24,728 bases of DNA from JAAEQG01 sp043803085 (GCA_043803085.1 JAZDKM010000004.1:1-24728), one strand, 5' to 3'. Counted from the stretch's first letter, positions 7,412-17,095 are shown. Numbers and translations: made by a program. The notes: generated from the letters alone by a model not told the origin.

Positions 7412-7620
7412 CAGGCCGAAGGCCTGCCCCCGGTTGAAAGCCTCATGACCATCCAAGGCTGAAAGCCTTGCACCGAAATTCACCCTTGGGTGTGGTGGTT
7501 CGACCCTTTCGGGGTCGGGTGGCCCGGCGGGGATGCTTACCGGGGGCGGCGCTGCGCTAGCCCCCGGCTACTGCCGTTCCTGGCCTTCGGCCAGAATGGT
7601 GGCCAAAATCTGCGACGCTG
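7412..7620. repeat. Array of intergenic palindromes between nadC and the defence pair
   Basis: The gap 7220-7731 holds no gene. It contains consecutive palindromes: CAGGCCGAAGGCCTG (7412-7426), CAAGGCTGAAAGCCTTG (7454-7470), CGACCCTTTCGGGGTCG (7501-7517), a CCGGGGGC/GCCCCCGG stem (7540-7547 with 7560-7567), and a CTGGCCTTCGGCCAG hairpin near 7579-7593. The third and fourth recur in the same order and nearly the same spacing at 10251-10328. Such multi-hairpin intergenic repeats are common in planctomycetes; their job is unknown. From 7621 to 7731 nothing is seen. Confidence 0.7.
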
Positions 7621-7731
7621 TTTGTTTATGAGCAAGGTTCGTGCCGAATAGTATTGGTGATGTCCTCTTTTGCCCCCTATCCCCTGATGCGATCCCCGAT
7701 GTTATCCACAAGTGAGCCGCGCGACGGAGGA

Positions 7732-8590
7732 TCATGAGCGGTCGGCTGCCGGTTCGGTCAGTTCACGTGCTAACTCTACTAAGTCCTCATGCCGTCGCCA
7801 GTCGAAACGTTCCACCGCCCAGTTGCAGAAATGGTCCATAGAGATAGGGCGAGGTAAAGTCATCTGGATAGCCTTCTTGAGGTCCTTGCCATGGAACCAT
7901 ACTGCATAGCCCTGTTTAGCCGAAAACTCCCTGCTATCGAATCGCTGCACGAACGCGCTCGCAGAACCCTCCAGCAAGGAACCCGAGACCTTCCGGGCAT
8001 CGCCCTGAAAAGACTCCACGAGTTTCCTGGCTTCCCTAAGGCAAGAATTATAATCACAACTCTCCGGCAGATTGCCGCTGCCTTTAGTCCACGTGCTCGG
8101 TATTTCTGGCCACCGGTCACCGGGTTTCAGACCGGCCAACGCCCAGCGAATGGCCTGATAGGGTGCGATGGTTCTTACCGCACTCGCTACGCACTCTTCG
8201 ATGGTTGGCAGGCCGGGTGTTGTGCCGTGCTGCCAGGACGGGCCCTTGCTTGACTCGTTCCAGTAGTGCTCAATCAATTCGGAGGCGAGGAAGTAATTCT
8301 CTACGCAGGCCAGATAAGTACAGTAGATAGGTTTTGCCCCGCGCAGACGAAGCAGGCCTCTTGCCTCTGGCGGTTCGATATCAAAGTCGCGATCTCGGAA
8401 CGCCAGGTAATGTGGTTCTTGCTCATAGGAGGAGAGGTAACTCGATGAAGGCTCGGATTCCGTGCTTGCCACGTGCGGGAACCACACGAACTCCCGGCTG
8501 GCCCGACAGCCGATCGAGAAGCTGCGCGTCCAGACTTCCTGGCTTGCCCTCGCAGAACACGAGAGTCGTGTCCCCACCGGTCACGCCCAT
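7732..8590 (-). pseudogene. PARIS AriB-like TOPRIM/DUF4435 effector, broken by one extra base
   Basis: The start is ATG 8590, three bases after the ATPase stop, with GGAGG in the end of the ATPase gene as ribosome site. This frame reads 50 residues of a TOPRIM start: strand TTLVFCEGK (Glu14), a helix, then RVVPARGKHGIRAFIE. It hits a stop at about 8425. The rest of the protein continues in another frame from YLSSYEQEPHYLAF, with the TOPRIM acidic cluster RDRDFD and the DUF4435-type VENYF motif, to the stop at 7732. Deleting one T at 8439/8440 joins the halves into 285 residues; the interval is 859 bases, that is 3n+1. In PARIS, AriB is the toxic nuclease released when AriA senses an anti-restriction protein. 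The break may be real inactivation, programmed frameshifting or a sequencing error. Confidence 0.7.
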
Positions 8591-8593
8591 GTT

Positions 8594-9661
8594 CTATTCC
8601 TCCAACCGACAGATGGCGCTGGGAGGAACGACGTCCTCGATGGCGTCCGAATGCGTCGTCAGAATGAACTGATTGTTCTCACCCAGGCTGCGCAGAGCGC
8701 GTAGAAGCCCCTGCTGCATAGGTGGATGCAAGTGCAGTTCCAATTCGTCAATGAGTACGATCGAATTGTGAATGTTCCAGTTGGCAAAGTCAAACAGAAT
8801 AGGGAAGATGGCACGCTCTCCTCCCGACATTTCGGAAACCTCATATTGGCGGGACCCGTCGTACAGGTAGAACCAGGGCTCCTCCATGACTTGATCGATA
8901 TCGCTCCGGGGCACGGGTCCTTCAAATCGCCTCGTGGGAAACACGGTCCTGTACGCTCTCTCGATGTCCTCGAATAGGTCCCGTTGGCCGGGACGTAGGG
9001 TGTACTCCCCACGTTTCACGCGCTGATGAAACTGCATCAAGTCGGCCAGCCTTCGTCGAAGGAGGTTCTCGTCGTAGTGAACCTCACGACCGTTTTCCTG
9101 CTCTGCCGTCAGACTGGTGGCAGTGCGGTGTTCGGTGTACCAGAAGACGGTCCCGACCTTGCGAAACACTTCGCGCCCTTCCGGCACGAGCTTGACAATC
9201 TGTTTGGCGTACTCTCGACCGCGGAACTGGAAATACTCGGCGCGGGACCCAGCGCGAACCGCACCTTCGCTCAAGGTCACGACGACGAGAGGCTCCCCCG
9301 CGGGAGCAACCGCGTCGGAACGCTCCCGAAGCTGGGGAACCTTGGCGAAGAACTCTTGTGTGGCCTGAAGCTCCGCGTCGGAAAACTCCACTTCCACATC
9401 CACTTTAGCGGGCAATTGCCAGGCCGATCCGACGAGCTGCAATTCAAAGCCTGGCCATTTCAGATCGCCGGGGCGTTCGAGTCGTCTAACGGCCGTGCCC
9501 AGCGTAGCGGCGATCGCTTGCAGTACGGTGGACTTGCCGGTCCCGTTGTTCCCGAGAAGCACAACCAGGTCTTTCGCCAGCCCAGTTTCGGGATCGGTAA
9601 ACGAAATCGGCCTCTGACGGAATCTCTTGAAGTATTCGATCTTCAGAGATTTGACTTTCAT
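8594..9661 (-). CDS. AAA/ABC-type ATPase, PARIS AriA-like sensor
   Basis: 355 residues from the ATG at 9661, chosen because GGAGGG stands seven bases upstream. It begins with the family signature MKVKSLKIEYFKRFRQ. Walker A is GNNGTGKST (37-45), the ABC signature is SGGER (279-283), Walker B is IVLIDE (301-306) followed by LELHLHP, and the switch motif is TTHS (335-338). This is the AAA_15/AAA_21 (RecF/SMC-like) architecture of OLD, RloC and AriA proteins. The gene lies directly upstream of a DUF4435-type TOPRIM gene, which is the ariA-ariB order of PARIS. It is shorter than the E. coli AriA I recall (about 55 kDa), so it may be a variant. Expected role: ATP-dependent scaffold that holds the effector inactive until a phage trigger is sensed. 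Confidence 0.78.
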   Translation of the reverse strand: MKVKSLKIEYFKRFRQRPISFTDPETGLAKDLVVLLGNNGTGKSTVLQAIAATLGTAVRRLERPGDLKWPGFELQLVGSAWQLPAKVDVEVEFSDAELQATQEFFAKVPQLRERSDAVAPAGEPLVVVTLSEGAVRAGSRAEYFQFRGREYAKQIVKLVPEGREVFRKVGTVFWYTEHRTATSLTAEQENGREVHYDENLLRRRLADLMQFHQRVKRGEYTLRPGQRDLFEDIERAYRTVFPTRRFEGPVPRSDIDQVMEEPWFYLYDGSRQYEVSEMSGGERAIFPILFDFANWNIHNSIVLIDELELHLHPPMQQGLLRALRSLGENNQFILTTHSDAIEDVVPPSAICRLEE

Positions 9662-9691
9662 GTCGCAACCCTCCAACTTTCCCCCCACACA

Positions 9692-9719
9692 TACTTACAC
9701 CCGGTAAAGACGCGGTCAA
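9692..9719 (-). promoter_or_regulatory. Putative promoter of the defence operon
   Basis: Minus strand: TTGACC (9719-9714), 16 bases, TAAGTA (9697-9692). Transcription would start about 25 bases before the ATPase ATG, leaving a leader that contains its GGAGGG ribosome site. No operator-like inverted repeat was recognised. Confidence 0.45.
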
Positions 9720-9814
9720 GGAGTCAACTGGCGGTCGATTGGGGTCGGGGGTTAGCCGACCGCGACGGGTTGGGGGCCTCCTTGTTGGTACGAGTGACGG
9801 GCGGTGTCGGCTAT

Positions 9815-9882
9815 TCGCGCAGCTCCTTGATCCGGTCGCGGAGGCGGGGGGCACGCTCGGAATCAAGTTCGTCGGAGGCGCG
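9815..9882 (-). pseudogene. Degraded duplicate of the uvrB 3' end
   Basis: 68 bases match the uvrB 3' end (10600-10667) at about 88%, with the first 29 identical. On the minus strand it encodes DELDSERAPRLRDRIKELRE and then a TAG stop, against EELDFERAARLRDRIKELRE in intact uvrB. This is the UVR (UvrC-binding) helix pair. Here the stop follows directly, whereas the intact gene continues APELTRSASAPR. Upstream of the match the frame runs into palindromic repeats and has no protein-like character. It is a duplication scar, not a gene. The stretch 9720-9814 shows nothing recognisable. Confidence 0.7.
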
Positions 9883-10015
9883 CCCCGGGTATCGTGAGCC
9901 GTTCGACGTCCTGGATTCAGCGTCGCCAGCTCGCTCCCGGTCGCTGGCGGCTCGATCTACCGTTGACGGACCAAGCAGGGGGAGCCCGTGACGCCGTGTA
10001 CGGCTCATGTCCGGA

Positions 10016-10328
10016 GCCCCGGAAGGGGCAGAAAATGATAGCGCACGGCGCGAGCCGTGGGGAAACGACCCAAGGCGTTCGGTCAAGCCCCGGATGGGGC
10101 GACAGAATCGATCTAACGCCCCATCCGGGGCTTGTGGCAACCGCAGGGACGGCCGTGTTTCGTGCATCCCTCGCGCAGCCCGTTCGGACGATGAATCATG
10201 CCCCTGCTCCTCGGCGCTGGGCTTCAAGAGGACTTGGGTATGCCATTCGCCGACCCTTTCAGGGTCGAAATGTTTTGGGGGGCCAACGGACCGGGGGCGG
10301 CGTCCGCCTGTGGCGGACTGGCCCCCGG
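10016..10328. repeat. Array of strong palindromes downstream of uvrB
   Basis: No gene is visible between 9883 and 10559. Palindromes seen are GCCCCGGAAGGGGC (10016-10029), CACGGCGCGAGCCGTG (10044-10059), a perfect 17-bp stem (10085-10101 with 10117-10133, loop 15), CGACCCTTTCAGGGTCG (10251-10267), and a nested pair: CCGGGGGC/GCCCCCGG (10291-10298 with 10321-10328) around GTCCGCCTGTGGCGGAC (10302-10318). The last two reproduce the module at 7501-7567. Long frames crossing this stretch are artefacts of its composition. Confidence 0.7.
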
Positions 10329-10473
10329 CTACTTTCGGCCAGCCCTGCGGGCTGATGCACCGAGGGTGCAGTGGTTCGCTCCGCGCCGAGATATGAACAG
10401 CGGGGGCTCGCATTCGGAAGACGAAACATGCCCGCGCCCCCTTGGCGCTGCGCTTCAATGGGACTTGGGCATG
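10181..10473 (+). repeat. Imperfect ~62-bp direct repeat
   Basis: Segments 10181-10242 and 10411-10473 are diverged copies of one unit. Each runs from CRTTCGGA through ATGCCC and GGCGCTG to GACTTGGG and an ATG. The palindromic module 10251-10328 lies between them, as if it had entered a tandem duplication. No coding potential is recognised. Confidence 0.5.
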
Positions 10474-10493
10474 GCACCCCCCGAGCGGAGGAC

Positions 10494-10559
10494 AACCGGC
10501 TCGCCGGGAGGCTCGCCCTCCCAAACAGCAACCGGCTCGGCAGGAGCCTCGCCCTCCCA
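10494..10559 (+). repeat. Two tandem copies of an AACCGGCTCG...CGCCCTCCC unit
   Basis: Units at 10494-10522 and 10530-10559 (period 36) share AACCGGCTCG, a GGAG core and CTCGCCCTCCC. The 16-base string at 10507-10522 recurs as an exact reverse complement at the right edge of the window (24713-24728), so this is a dispersed family. The second copy abuts the uvrB stop codon. Confidence 0.65.
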
Positions 10560-12557
<1,998 letters not shown>

Positions 12558-12679
12558 ACCGGGACGTCTCTCCATACAAGGGTCCGGCTGATTGCTGTAT
12601 TGTTTAACCTTGTCTGGGCGTTGTGGATAGACCGGGGGGTCACCGATGGCCGATGCCGGCGGGCTTATAACACGGTACT

Positions 12680-12708
12680 TTGACAGTAGCCGACACGGCC
12701 ACTAGGAT
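12680..12708 (+). promoter_or_regulatory. Promoter of the kdsB-pyrG operon
   Basis: A consensus TTGACA (12680-12685), an ideal 17-base spacer and TAGGAT (12703-12708) give the best sigma-70-like promoter in the window. The predicted start near 12715 leaves a ~43-base leader before the kdsB ATG at 12758. Confidence 0.65.
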
Positions 12709-12757
12709 AGCGTTGTGCGTCCAAGAGCTGCATTCGCGTACTAATCCGGGCATCGAG

Positions 12758-13531
12758 ATGACGGCGGTGGCCGTGATCCCGGCCCGGTTCGCCTCCACCC
12801 GCTTCCCCGCCAAAGCGCTCGCCAAAGATACCGGTCGATACCTGATTCAGCACGTTTATGAGCAGACTCGCGCCGCGCGCTGCATCGGCCGTGTGATCGT
12901 GGCCACCGATGATCAGCGTATCGTGGACGCGGTCCGCTCGTTCGGCGGGGAGGCAGTCATGACCCGGAGCGATCATGAATCCGGCACCGATCGCGTCGCC
13001 GAAGTTGCGCAGGGGCTCGATTGCGCCGTCGTGGTCAACGTCCAAGGCGACGAACCCGAGATTGAACCCGCCGCCCTCGACCGTCTGGTGTCCCTGTTCG
13101 ACCAGCCGGATTGCCAGATAGCGACCTTGGCCTGTCCCTTTGCGGCCGTGCCGGGAGGCGATCCGGCCGACCCTAACGCGGTGAAGGTCGTCAGGGACCA
13201 CCGGGGGCGGGCCTTGTATTTCTCCCGCGCGTGCATTCCCTTCGCCCGCGACGGCCGGTACGCACCGGAGGCCGGCCCGCTGTTGCACCTGGGCACCTAT
13301 GCGTACCGCCGGGAGTTCCTGTTGCGTCTGGCCGCCCTGCCGCCGACCGCCCTGGAACGCACCGAGCGTCTGGAACAGCTCCGCGTGCTGGAACACGGCT
13401 ATGACATCTTCGTAGCTTTGGTTGAACGGGCCGCGGTCGGCATCGACACGCCCGAGGACTATGCCGCGTTCGTGAAGCGCTACGGCGCTGGACCATCCAC
13501 GATCTCCCCACAGGTAAAGGCTGAGCCATGA
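12758..13531 (+). CDS. kdsB: 3-deoxy-manno-octulosonate cytidylyltransferase (CMP-Kdo synthetase)
   Basis: Activates Kdo with CTP to CMP-Kdo, the donor for the inner core of lipopolysaccharide; cytosolic. 257 residues, normal for the family. The nucleotide-binding start AVIPARFASTRFPAK is at 5-19. It is followed by IQHVYE, the VATDD strand, and the metal-site region VVNVQGDEPEIEP. The C-terminal family block is ERTERLEQLRVLEHGYDI. The ATG at 12758 is chosen because the family starts there; the open frame reaches back to a TTG that lies in the -35 box and cannot be translated. The stop overlaps the pyrG start in ATGA, so the two are translationally coupled. PyrG makes the CTP used here. Confidence 0.96.
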   Translation: MTAVAVIPARFASTRFPAKALAKDTGRYLIQHVYEQTRAARCIGRVIVATDDQRIVDAVRSFGGEAVMTRSDHESGTDRVAEVAQGLDCAVVVNVQGDEPEIEPAALDRLVSLFDQPDCQIATLACPFAAVPGGDPADPNAVKVVRDHRGRALYFSRACIPFARDGRYAPEAGPLLHLGTYAYRREFLLRLAALPPTALERTERLEQLRVLEHGYDIFVALVERAAVGIDTPEDYAAFVKRYGAGPSTISPQVKAEP

Positions 13532-15303
13532 CTACGGACGACCTTCTGGCCTCCGCCGGCGACAGCTCGGACGAGACCGAGTTCTACACCCCCATGCCCG
13601 AAGGCTATCAGGCGGGGCGTACGCGCTACGTCTTTGTCTTCGGCACGGTCATGAGCGGGCTGGGCAAAGGCATCTTCTCCAGTTCGCTGGCCAAAGTCTT
13701 GCAGGACAATGGGCTGTCCGTCGCCCCGGTGAAGCTCGAGGGCTACCTGAACCGCGACAGCGGCACGCTCAATCCCTACCGCCACGGCGAAGTGTTCGTG
13801 CTCGACGACGGCACCGAGTGCGACATGGACCTCGGCACTTACGAGCGGATGCTCGAGCAGGACCTGACCCGCCGCAACTTCACGACCAGCGGACAGATCC
13901 TTTCCGGCGTCCTGGAGAAGGAGCGTAAGGGGGACTACCTCGGCCGCGACGTGCAGATGATCCCCCACGTCACCGGCGAGGTGAAGCTCCACCTGCGGGA
14001 GTTGGCCACCGCGAGCGGCGCCGACGTCGTCTTCGTGGAAATCGGCGGGACCGCGGGCGACGTCGAGAACGCGTATTTCATCGAAGCCATCCGCCAGTTG
14101 GCCTACGAGGAAGGCCCCGGTACCTGCTGCTTCGTGGCCCTCACTTATCTGGTCGAACCGCCCACCTTGGGTGAGCAGAAATCCAAACCGGCCCAACTGG
14201 GAATCAAGCGCCTGATGGAAGCGGGGATCATGCCGCACATCATCGCCTGCCGGGCGCATCAGCCGGTTACGCGCAAGGTCCGCGAGAAACTGGCCATGTA
14301 CTCCGGCGTCCCCTTCGCGCGGGTCTTCTCCATGCACGACTGCGAGAGCGTTTACTTCGTGCCGGACATGCTCCGCCGGGCCGGGATCGACGAGGTGGTG
14401 CTCTCCCTGCTGGGGCTCAGCGAGCGGGTGGACCGCCCCGGCGAGGAGGGGGCCCGCCGGGAATGGAACGAGTATGTCGCCAAGCTGCGTCGGGCCGATA
14501 CCCCGGTCACCATCGGCATCACCGGCAAGTACACCTCGCTGCGCGACAGCTACGCGAGCATCATCCAGGCCCTCGAACACGCCGGGGCCTACACCGGCGC
14601 CAAGGTCCGCATCGAGTGGATCGACAGTGGCGAATTAACGCCCGACAACGTGGGCGCGCGCCTGGGCGGGATGCACGGCGTGATCGTGCCCGGCGGGTTC
14701 GGCACCCGCGGCGTGGAAGGCAAGATCACCTGCGTCCGCCACGTCCGCGAGCAGGGCATTCCCTATCTGGGGTTGTGTTACGGTTTTCAGATCGCGGTGA
14801 TCGAGTATGCCCGGCACGTCTGCGGGCTGCCTGAAGCCAACAGCACCGAAATCCACCGCACGACGCCCGACCCGGTGATCGACATTTTGCCGAGCCAGCG
14901 CGGCATTACCGGACTGGGTGGGAGCATGCGCCTCGGCGGGCAGGACATCCTGGCCAAATCCGGCACGCTGTTCAGCGCCCTCTACGGCCGAGCCGAGACC
15001 GTGCGGCTCCGCTTCCGGCACCGCTATGAGGTCAACCCGGCGTATATCGAGCGCCTCGAGCAGGCCGGGCTGATCTTCTCCGGCCGCGCCCCCAATACTC
15101 CCATCATGCAGGTGTTGGAACTATCCGCGGAGAAGCATCCTTACTTCATCGCTACGCAAGCCCACAGCGAGTTGACTTCGCGTCCCATGCGCCCGGACGC
15201 GCTGTTCCTCGGCCTGGTTCGTGCCGCGCTGGTTCGCACCGCCCGCCCCGCGTCCCCTCCTGCCGGTGGGCGCGAGAAGGTTGTCGTCGTCCCCTCGCTA
15301 TGA
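13528..15303 (+). CDS. pyrG: CTP synthase, divergent form
   Basis: Makes CTP from UTP, ATP and glutamine. 591 residues: a ~30-residue N-terminal extension, a synthetase domain (about 33-305), and a class I glutamine amidotransferase domain (about 315-575). The amidotransferase triad is complete: Cys417 in GLCYGFQ, His546 and Glu548 in QAHSELTSRP. The synthetase domain is unusual: the normally near-invariant TGGVVSSLGKG is FGTVMSGLGKG (39-48) and KLDPYINVDPGT is KLEGYLNRDSGT (69-80). The Mg-binding Asp of N-x-D and the Glu of VEIGGTAGD are kept, so activity is expected. ATGA overlap with kdsB. A small palindrome (15301-15314) covers the stop codon but lacks a T-run. Confidence 0.95.
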   Translation: MTTDDLLASAGDSSDETEFYTPMPEGYQAGRTRYVFVFGTVMSGLGKGIFSSSLAKVLQDNGLSVAPVKLEGYLNRDSGTLNPYRHGEVFVLDDGTECDMDLGTYERMLEQDLTRRNFTTSGQILSGVLEKERKGDYLGRDVQMIPHVTGEVKLHLRELATASGADVVFVEIGGTAGDVENAYFIEAIRQLAYEEGPGTCCFVALTYLVEPPTLGEQKSKPAQLGIKRLMEAGIMPHIIACRAHQPVTRKVREKLAMYSGVPFARVFSMHDCESVYFVPDMLRRAGIDEVVLSLLGLSERVDRPGEEGARREWNEYVAKLRRADTPVTIGITGKYTSLRDSYASIIQALEHAGAYTGAKVRIEWIDSGELTPDNVGARLGGMHGVIVPGGFGTRGVEGKITCVRHVREQGIPYLGLCYGFQIAVIEYARHVCGLPEANSTEIHRTTPDPVIDILPSQRGITGLGGSMRLGGQDILAKSGTLFSALYGRAETVRLRFRHRYEVNPAYIERLEQAGLIFSGRAPNTPIMQVLELSAEKHPYFIATQAHSELTSRPMRPDALFLGLVRAALVRTARPASPPAGGREKVVVVPSL

Positions 15304-15413
15304 TCCAAGGATCACCTGGAACTCGGCACACGGTCAGGAAATGCGCATCCTGCTGCACCGGAAGACTCCCAAAGCGCGCTGCGCCCGCAACCCAACCCCT
15401 CCCAGGGGCGAGC

Positions 15414-15493
15414 GGCGGGGTTTATCCCCGCCGTCCTCCGCGCGCCGGGTCTGGTGGTATTCCAAAGAGCGCCGGGGTTAACCCGGCGGCTCG
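15414..15493. repeat. Two palindromes after pyrG, one shared with nadC
   Basis: GGCGGGG-TTTAT-CCCCGCC spans 15414-15432. CGCCGGGGTTAACCCGGCG (15470-15488), with flanks 15458-15493, matches the nadC copy at 32 of 36 bases. They lie on the 3' side of the RAYT transposase remnant, where REP elements are expected. The remaining part, 15304-15413, shows nothing else. Confidence 0.65.
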
Positions 15494-15589
15494 CTCTGGC
15501 AAGCGGCGTATCCGACATGTGCACAAGCTGCGCGCATGTTGCACAGTAAGATACTGAACCGAGCCTGGCACGGGGGCCCTTCGCCCGTC

Positions 15590-15739
15590 CGGCGGTGGTA
15601 GTGGGCGTGCCAGCGACTCGCCCACCACCCGCTCGAATGCCCGGTAGTCGGCGTCCCTCTCAAAGAGCGTGATCCGCATCACGCGGTGATTCAGCAGGTG
15701 ATACACCAGGCCCGGCTCGGTGATACGAGGAGGTCGTCC
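15590..15739 (-). pseudogene. REP-associated tyrosine transposase (RAYT), N-terminal remnant
   Basis: The minus strand reads GRPPRITEPGLVYHLLNHRV and then MRITLFERDADYRAFERVV, the typical first ~50 residues of IS200-like RAYT proteins (family: PRxxR...YHVLNRxV...LFxxDxDYxxFE). The first codon is GGA where an ATG would be expected. After ESLARP the likeness stops, and the catalytic HxH and Tyr regions are missing, so the enzyme is dead. RAYTs mobilise REP palindromes, and REP-like palindromes flank this remnant. End points are approximate. Confidence 0.7.
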
Positions 15740-15774
15740 GATGCCGCCAGGTTACCGCCACCCCCGGCGAGGAC

Positions 15775-15798
15775 AGGAAAATTATCCTGAGACCTTTT
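15775..15798 (-). repeat. GGTCTCAGGA motif, copy 2
   Basis: The minus strand reads AAAAGGTCTCAGGATAATTT and then TCCT. It lies about 35 bases upstream of the RAYT remnant's N-terminus, the position of a RAYT-associated end sequence. It matches copies at 16721 and 17543. Confidence 0.6.
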
Positions 15799-15854
15799 CT
15801 CCGGTCTCCGAAGAAGCCCATTAACCGTACGCTCCAACTGCTGGTTGGCTCATC

Positions 15855-16349
15855 TCATTTCCAAAAGCTCCTGTTTCCGACTCTGACAGTCAGTGATTGC
15901 GCCTTACCCATCTTTATCAGCGATGCGTAACTAACGGTCATGGCGTTTTCATAATTCATGATCTCTATACCCGGTTGTGCCATAGGCACACCAGTTCCGT
16001 AATGAGCTTCCAGTACTTGCACGGCATCGCGGTATCTCCTGTTTCCTTTCGCGGAGAAAAGGAACCGAGGCGAAAAAATGGCTTGATAGCCAGATTGGAG
16101 GATGAGTTTCTCTTTCTCGAGGATCTCAAACACCGCCTCATCTTCGCCATCCAACTTGAAGGCGAAGTGAAACCGAACTTCAAATGGAGGAAGGTTCGAG
16201 TTGAACATGGACAGCACAATGTCCCTTTCAGGGGAATGGTGCTCTACCATGCCGATGTGAAGACATTGTTCGGCAAAATCTTCGGCTTTCGCTATGCTCA
16301 CCTGATTAACCAGGAGACCGAACACTCCACGTGTCGTAATGACGTTCAT
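15855..16349 (-). CDS. Hypothetical protein, low-GC orphan
   Basis: 164 residues, not recognised. The start ATG (16349) is well supported by GGAGAGGTGA about nine bases upstream. The protein is soluble, without signal peptide or membrane helix. It alternates strand-like segments (FEVRFHFAFKLDGEDEAVFEIL, about 56-77) with a helical stretch (about 104-118), and ends in SLTVRVGNRSFWK. No catalytic motif stands out. Base composition is visibly richer in A/T than the neighbouring housekeeping genes. It sits between transposase remnants, suggesting recent acquisition. The 144 bases upstream include a CCGCATAAGATGCGG palindrome (16411-16425) but no convincing promoter. Confidence 0.55.
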   Translation of the reverse strand: MNVITTRGVFGLLVNQVSIAKAEDFAEQCLHIGMVEHHSPERDIVLSMFNSNLPPFEVRFHFAFKLDGEDEAVFEILEKEKLILQSGYQAIFSPRFLFSAKGNRRYRDAVQVLEAHYGTGVPMAQPGIEIMNYENAMTVSYASLIKMGKAQSLTVRVGNRSFWK

Positions 16350-16493
16350 TGAGTTCGTTCACCTCTCCACCTGCGTTTTGTTCTCAGAGCCAACAATGAT
16401 TAGATTGACCCGCATAAGATGCGGAGTTCCTTGTTCCTGCCCGTATAAGACGCCTTCCGATTTCTTGCCGATGGCGCGATAAAACCTGCCCCC

Positions 16494-16712
16494 TCAACGA
16501 CCTGTTGTGATTTGCTTCAACCAAAGTGAGACAAACCGCCTCTTTGGATAAGCTACGTTTTCGGCCTCCGGCCGCGGGATCAGGCGTTGTCGCAGCTTCA
16601 GGTTCTCCTGCTTGCGCAGCTTTCTGGCCTCTCGTAACCTCCGGCGACGCTCGGCCAGCAGCGCCTCCGGACTTCCACGATAGTAATCCACCGGCCGCAG
16701 GTACGACAGCGA
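16494..16712 (-). pseudogene. C-terminal remnant of an IS481/IS3-like transposase
   Basis: The minus strand encodes SYLRPVDYYRGSPEALLAER and continues RRRLREARKLRKQENLKLRQ, then about 25 further residues to a stop at 16494. The 'TPxEYYRGxPExxxAER' block followed by a basic helix is the usual end of rve-type integrase-core transposases. The catalytic DDE core is absent, and the homology begins close to the motif at 16721. The GTG at 16691 is not preceded by a ribosome site. Confidence 0.5.
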
Positions 16713-16720
16713 CGGGGAGG

Positions 16721-16744
16721 AAAAGGTCTCAGGACGATTCTTCC
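16721..16744 (+). repeat. GGTCTCAGGA motif, copy 3
   Basis: AAAAGGTCTCAGGACGATTC and then TTCC, followed by CCGGGTG and a GC-rich stretch also found after copy 4. It separates two transposase remnants of different families and opposite orientation. Confidence 0.6.
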
Positions 16745-16768
16745 GGGTGCTGTCGCGGGCGGGCGTTA

Positions 16769-17095
16769 ATGCGGAAGCGCGGTGAGTTGGTGGAGCGTAC
16801 TTTTGCGCACGGCTACGACACGGGCGGGATGCGGCGGACGCACCTGAAGAAGCACGAGAACATTCTTAAGCGTCTGCTCATCCATACGGCGGGTTTCAAT
16901 CTGAGCCTGATCCTGCGCGGACGGTTGGGAATCGGGACGGCACGGGGTCTCCAGGACCTGGCCCGCGCTGGGGCTGTGCGTTTCTGCGCGGGGATATCGC
17001 GGCTCTGGGAATGGATAGGCTCGATCCGCGTCTCAGACGCGCTGGATGTCGTGCAGGGCTCAAACTCCCGTTGTCAGACGCGCTACGCCGCGTGA
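16769..17095 (+). pseudogene. C-terminal remnant of an IS5/IS1182-like DDE transposase
   Basis: Residues MRKRGELVERTFAHGYDTGG, then MRRTHLKKHENILKRLLIHT and AGFNLSLILRGRLGIGT are the standard last segment of IS5/IS1182-type DDE transposases. The catalytic Glu helix is represented by ERTFAHGYDTGG. The N-terminal two thirds are missing. After RGLQDLARAG the sequence diverges from the family and reaches a stop at 17095. The frame is open further upstream (to 16526), but that part is unrelated. From 17096 to 17238 no feature is seen. Confidence 0.65.

Noticed and set aside
8266..8672. Plus-strand frames opposite the TOPRIM gene
   Set aside because: No ribosome sites or protein likeness; the minus strand shows TOPRIM motifs in two joinable frames.
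7412..10559. The palindrome arrays as a CRISPR array
   Set aside because: Units differ from each other, spacing is irregular, there are no unique equal-length spacers and no cas genes.
13480..14580. A 366-codon minus-strand frame opposite pyrG
   Set aside because: High-GC antisense shadow of the conserved CTP synthase.
15301..15314. Palindrome TGATCCAAGGATCA at the pyrG stop as a terminator
   Set aside because: Only a six-base stem with a two-base loop and no following T-run.
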